64,000 nucleotides of DNA from Acidobacteriota bacterium. Its GTDB lineage: Bacteria > Acidobacteriota > Blastocatellia > RBC074. Numbering within the stretch: the first letter of the stretch is position 1; every line of letters begins with the position of its first letter. The notes beneath the pieces are model-generated. The model saw nothing but the letters and a program-made list of their open reading frames with translations, was not told the origin of the DNA and did no database searches. Made by a program: the position numbers and the translations under genes. This document shows, one piece after another, positions 61,001 to 64,000 of this stretch. The DNA is taken from assembly GCA_018269055.1 (NCBI GenBank), contig JAFDVI010000059.1, positions 1 to 64,000 of the forward strand, in the 5' to 3' direction.

Positions 61001-63564
61001 CCCGTACCGTCAGCATTGCTTTCGGTCAGAACCGTCCGTCCTAATTCATCCAAACTCACACGACTTTTTAGTTTTTTATCGTCCGTCTGGTTAAGATCGG
61101 ACTCCGTCACCACCTGCCTCGCCTCGTCATAGTAGGTCGTGTTCACGTGATGATGCTGGTTGGTATAAGTCACGCCATTCGCGTATGAAGTGACCGCTGG
61201 GCCGCTGACCACACCGGGTCTGGCGTATGGATCAACAGCACCCAACCGGAGGTTTGTGTAATCAATTGTCGTCGTCTGATTGTTCTGATCAGTCTGGCTG
61301 GTAAGCAATCCGGACGCGAAATCATAAACAAGCGTCGTCGTCTGTGTTCCTGTGCTATTGAGCGGATCAACTATAATCCGAGTCGGCGATACGAAAGGTG
61401 CCGTGTCGTAATAAAAGGAAGTGACATTCCCTTTGGGATCAGTTGTTGAAGTTTTGTTACCGAAACTATTGTAAGTGGACGTAGTGTTACGCCACGTGCT
61501 TGCCTGATCGTCCCAAACGCTGACTTGGGTCAGATTTCCAAACGTTGGAGCCGCTCCGTAACCCTGATTGTCATAGCTGAACCGTGTCTGGCTTGGACCA
61601 GTATTCGTGTCTTTGATCGCATTCAAAATCAACGGCGCGCCTGTCGCCAATATCCGTTTGGCGTAGACATTTGCCGAAGTTGATGCTGTCGCCTGATTAT
61701 GGAACGTATTCGTGGTCGTGCGCAGCAAGGTCGCGCTTGCGGGCACTCCTGTCGGCACCTGTTGCGCGTCGCGCGAAACCAGTGTTGGATCAAACCAGTC
61801 GTAGCTCTTTTCTTCCAAAAGATTGCCGTTAAAATCGTACTGAAACGTTTTAGCAGACATCTTGACCGGCTGGCCGCCTTCCATCAGTGACGTGTATTCG
61901 GCGTCAACAACCGGATTGAAAGTCACAAAAGTGCCTGCACCCGGAGCAGTGTTCCAACTGCCGGAAAAAGCCATCAGTGTCCAATGTCGCTCTATCCGTA
62001 CCTTGCCCGAGTTATCGGTGCGGTAAGTTAAGCCCTCTTTACCGCCAAAGCCGGCGGCGATTTGAGTAAACGCCCGATCGTAAGGGTACATTGTCTCTGT
62101 AACAACCGAACCATCTGGACTCGTCAACGAACCACCATTAGGAGTAACCGTATACATCCAAGTCCCGAAAAGTGTGCCGTCCAAGTCGCGTTTAATCGTC
62201 TTTGTAATCATACTTTCACGTGGGGCATCATCCGGGTTTGTTCCCAGCGCGTGCCAGTCGTCATGATTGTAAGCATAATCAATTCGCGCACCTTGTGGCG
62301 TCACAATGCGGCTTAGGGAGCCCCAGCCCATGGAGGCAGTGGTCACAGTTTGATAGCCCGTAGAGCAGTTCGGTCTCCACTGTTGGCTGATCGTCTTAGG
62401 CGTATCTGAGTTGTAAGAAAAGGTAAATTGTTTGCGCGCCAAACCTGCTTCGGTCTGAGGGAGGACAATAGAGTTTACAACGGTTAAATACTGATCTAGC
62501 AGATTTGAAGCGTCGCCACAGACGGCATCTCCAATTTCATATGTCTTGCCATATACACGAGTCGTGCCAAAATTAATGTCTACCGTTACCCACACGCCGG
62601 TTACAGTTTGATACAACATCTGCCCTATTCCCTGCCCACCATTTCCAGCCGGGTTGTAGATATATTTGATTTCGCGGGCGCTCAGTTCATCCTGATAATG
62701 AGTAGTTATCACACCGTTGCCATCGGTTTCGCTCCAAATTTTAACCTTGTTGCCATTGTTGTCAGTAATGCGTTGAATACCGCTTGTGAGTTGTTCAACC
62801 TTTGTTCCGTCAGGCAGATAAAGTATCCAACTATTTGCGTCACCGGTGAATAGAGAAGGATCTGGATCAATCTTGACCCATAAGTGACTCCCGTCAAAGG
62901 AGTAATACCGCATGGCAGCATTAACTGTGTTTGGATTATCCTTGTAGTAGCCTCGCAGATTAGGATGATGGCCCAGATCATCATTGTAGGGCGAATAATC
63001 AGTTGGTCTCAGTTCATGTGTCGCACCATCCGGCAAGGTGATCACCACTTTCTTCCAACTATTATTGATCAATAAATCGTATTCCGGATCCTGAGCTTGA
63101 CTACTTGGACGAATCCAGGAATTGTCAAAATCACTATCCTGAAAACTGATCTCATAACGCGCACCAAGCCGCCATCCGCTTACACCTGATAGCTGTAGGT
63201 TGCTGATCGTGTATTTGGAGGCTGGATTTAGAGGATCAGGTTGAATCTCACTCCTGATTGTGTCCCAAGCTTTACTGTTATATACGGCACGCAATACCCA
63301 TGACAGTTTGCCGCCTGACATGGGTGGCAGAGAGGCAAGCGGAACGGATAAGTTTAAGTTACCATTGGTTAGACTGACACTTTCAATATCAGACACTGCG
63401 TAAGAATTCGCAGGAGCTATTCCGCGCTCTGGCCGAGCGGCAGCGGATTGCGCGCTACCAAACAAATTGAGACACATTAGCAATGCTGAGATTAGGCCGA
63501 GCCTAATTGAAGCCAATATAAAATCGGCTACTACAAATTGTGGCATACGATCAATCTGGTTCAT
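58045..63564 (-). CDS. RHS/YD-repeat polymorphic toxin-like protein
   Basis: A 1839-residue protein. After an N-terminal hydrophobic leader (LGLISALLMCLNLFGSAQSA) comes an RHS N-terminal region with many YD repeats (YDENGNLTKRTDARGIQTTY, YDSLSRLIYANN). The RHS core ends near residue 1607 with YYSNLQGRFTSTDLPFIDQN and NLYGYVRNNPCAHTDPKG. The ~230-residue tail has a Gly/Ala-rich hydrophobic stretch and a terminal domain (GQLFRAQIPKALLEEL, EIRFSPEITSFIV), probably the toxin, of unknown type. AAGGAG supports the ATG at 63564 rather than 63609. A candidate immunity gene follows by 12 bp. Confidence 0.92.
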   Translation of the reverse strand: MNQIDRMPQFVVADFILASIRLGLISALLMCLNLFGSAQSAAARPERGIAPANSYAVSDIESVSLTNGNLNLSVPLASLPPMSGGKLSWVLRAVYNSKAWDTIRSEIQPDPLNPASKYTISNLQLSGVSGWRLGARYEISFQDSDFDNSWIRPSSQAQDPEYDLLINNSWKKVVITLPDGATHELRPTDYSPYNDDLGHHPNLRGYYKDNPNTVNAAMRYYSFDGSHLWVKIDPDPSLFTGDANSWILYLPDGTKVEQLTSGIQRITDNNGNKVKIWSETDGNGVITTHYQDELSAREIKYIYNPAGNGGQGIGQMLYQTVTGVWVTVDINFGTTRVYGKTYEIGDAVCGDASNLLDQYLTVVNSIVLPQTEAGLARKQFTFSYNSDTPKTISQQWRPNCSTGYQTVTTASMGWGSLSRIVTPQGARIDYAYNHDDWHALGTNPDDAPRESMITKTIKRDLDGTLFGTWMYTVTPNGGSLTSPDGSVVTETMYPYDRAFTQIAAGFGGKEGLTYRTDNSGKVRIERHWTLMAFSGSWNTAPGAGTFVTFNPVVDAEYTSLMEGGQPVKMSAKTFQYDFNGNLLEEKSYDWFDPTLVSRDAQQVPTGVPASATLLRTTTNTFHNQATASTSANVYAKRILATGAPLILNAIKDTNTGPSQTRFSYDNQGYGAAPTFGNLTQVSVWDDQASTWRNTTSTYNSFGNKTSTTDPKGNVTSFYYDTAPFVSPTRIIVDPLNSTGTQTTTLVYDFASGLLTSQTDQNNQTTTIDYTNLRLGAVDPYARPGVVSGPAVTSYANGVTYTNQHHHVNTTYYDEARQVVTESDLNQTDDKKLKSRVSLDELGRTVLTESNADGTGAYTISTQNLYFEMGRITMTSNPKRDTAAATDGWTRTTRDNAGRVTEVATFATSMQPPNSGTNSNWTGSVISTYYANSVTVADQTGKTRSSITDGLGRLIQVNEDPSVTAGDSHLNYQTNYTYDVLGNLIRVRQGGFPTGGSPDPTVQFRRFYYDSLSRLIYANNPEQNATIVFNPLGESGTMWTMKYEYDENGNLTKRTDARGIQTTYSYDGLNRNTMVDYSSTTINPDIRRFYDGATISNGKGRLHRVETYVVNLQNSTQADSQTVINGYDNLGRVTSQTQRFLKSANNWQDFTVTRSYDLASHLTFQTNPSGAYVNFQYYAGGRSSIFDGSLAGEYNTYFYGRQYNAAGQATQEQLGFIYHQTDYNSRLQMTETRIGTNTLVQASWNLGKLRFFYNSNARNNGNPALEGSDNSGNVLRQEHWVPTALAGDGSVTNYAVPMRDDYFYDPINRITQVQGWQQASSGAASVQIYQQSYSYDKFGNRKLDTTQNHTWGAGINGANTTSDQLYDIDKLTNRLAGAVYDSAGNLRADPGVSLKTQDRTYDAENRMTSAKIGTTNSYYVYDGDGQRVRRLLSTGEFWQVYGIDGELLAEYQWNGSTASLKKEYGYRDGQLLVVADPTNTDANKRVQWLIADHLGTPRMVVDKTGSLSGVTRHDYLPFGEELMVGMGNGSIRSTAMGYQADTVRQKFTSKERDPENGLDYFLARYYSNLQGRFTSTDLPFIDQNPDDPQSWNLYGYVRNNPCAHTDPKGRETCYYTQGGSKVGCEGDSRVRITGDKLILTTNKVERVYNLNDLDARFITRSGPTTAADIVVAVGVRSQAMKQGIAVAAIPYAAGAGLAGGGAVLGIGGFGFGTTVTTLGLGGSSGGIIVGLYGTTTVATLETLASSSGPTVEVVTNLTQAPIAGRALSTAIGNGAEALANQAGAMRGTGQLFRAQIPKALLEELKRVGLARQLTTTMGRVTGTEIRFSPEITSFIVRFFK

Positions 63565-63577
63565 GGGGGCTCTCCTT

Positions 63578-64000
63578 CTACTGCTTTTGATTGTGGCTGA
63601 TGTTGGCAATGGACAAATCCATCAACGGCTGACTGTTCGACTTCCAGATAATTCGTGTGGGGACAATCTCACCAGATTGGTTGACCCAATTAGAAAGTTC
63701 AGCGGTGACAGTTGCCCCTTGTTCTTGCGAAACAATTCGGTCAATTAGCCCGGTTGAAGTATTGATGTAAAAAAGTCGCCACATGCTCTGAGGCTTGTTT
63801 TGTCCGTTGGCCGTAGGCTCTGAGATTCGCACCAAGTCCCAAACCATGCCATCGTAGTGATTTGAGTCCCCTGCTTCAGCAGGACGAACAGCGCGAGCTA
63901 CTGTGAAATAAGCTGAGCCACGAAGCTGGGCGAGAATAAATTGGTCTGGACTGTCAAGCGCTAGTCGCTCAATGATGGTGCGCAAATTGCCATTAGCCGG
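63578..64000 (-). CDS. Hypothetical protein, 5' end outside window
   Basis: The last 141 residues of a protein whose start is beyond the window edge. The reading frame stays open to position 64000. The pattern MWRLFYINTSTGLIDRIVSQ then EIVPTRIIWKS is like the C-terminal half of LolA-type periplasmic beta-sandwich proteins. It ends 13 bp before the RHS start, so it is probably the upstream operon partner. Confidence 0.7.
   Translation of the reverse strand, partial: PANGNLRTIIERLALDSPDQFILAQLRGSAYFTVARAVRPAEAGDSNHYDGMVWDLVRISEPTANGQNKPQSMWRLFYINTSTGLIDRIVSQEQGATVTAELSNWVNQSGEIVPTRIIWKSNSQPLMDLSIANISHNQKQ

Noticed and set aside
1..64000. tRNA, rRNA or riboswitch genes.
   Set aside because: No cloverleaf, rRNA text or known riboswitch core was recognised in the gaps read by eye.

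Overview
The window is a chromosomal segment of about 54% GC by impression. It most resembles a soil Acidobacteriota, probably class Blastocatellia. This is inferred from three long Ser/Thr kinases with TolB/PD40-type C-terminal propellers, an ECF sigma factor of the type paired with such kinases, a UMF1-type MFS carrier, DUF6265, DUF4159 and DUF2306 proteins, a very large RHS protein and relatives of group 1h [NiFe]-hydrogenases. I saw no rRNA, tRNA, CRISPR array or intact insertion sequence.

Layout. 1-1650: a palindrome-rich repeat and two AT-richer hypothetical genes. 1804-7133: DNA polymerase I, a secreted YVTN propeller, a GT9 glycosyltransferase and a Trm112-like zinc ribbon. 7591-15393: sugar and redox metabolism (xylose isomerase, aldo/keto reductase, UMF1 carrier, SDR) with a kinase-propeller protein. 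15481-17689: redoxin, a VapBC-type pair and a broken reverse transcriptase gene. 17834-25851: inositol-phosphate synthase, small secreted proteins, a degenerate NtrC-like protein divergent from a PhoR/PhoB-type two-component pair, and a TPR protein. 26073-37402: a sigma/kinase pair, a second near-duplicate kinase, and between them a catabolic block (amidase, intradiol dioxygenase, ankyrin protein, hydrolase) flanked by two copies of a gene remnant. 37424-43060: a DUF4159 gene, then an overlapping operon DUF1460 - GT2 - DUF4922 - SpoIID - small protein, probably for envelope or peptidoglycan work. 43104-53319: the most unusual region. 53628-64000: an M12B-like secreted protease with three C-terminal repeats, and an RHS protein with a tightly coupled small downstream gene, a candidate immunity gene.

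The region 45036-53319 encodes a hydrogenase-like small subunit, two tandem hydrogenase-like large subunits and, 18 bp downstream, a four-PAS/GAF hybrid histidine kinase. Both large subunits align along their length with group 1h [NiFe]-hydrogenase large subunits, as I recall that family. They lack all four nickel-binding cysteines: the first CxxC is replaced by R-x-x-G or R-x-x-S, and both proteins end at the residue just before the second CxxC (SFDP, stop). The small subunit keeps eight cysteines, enough for two FeS clusters, but has none for the outermost cluster. I infer a hydrogenase-derived complex that can no longer hold nickel. The kinase next to it recalls the regulatory hydrogenase/HoxJ pairing, so a redox-sensing or scaffold role is a testable idea.

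Other items of note are heptamer arrays (AGGTGTC-like) both between the large-subunit genes and inside a coding signal peptide, a 200-bp identical block shared by two kinase genes, a perfect 29-bp inverted repeat, and phased GTAAA repeats before the sensor kinase.
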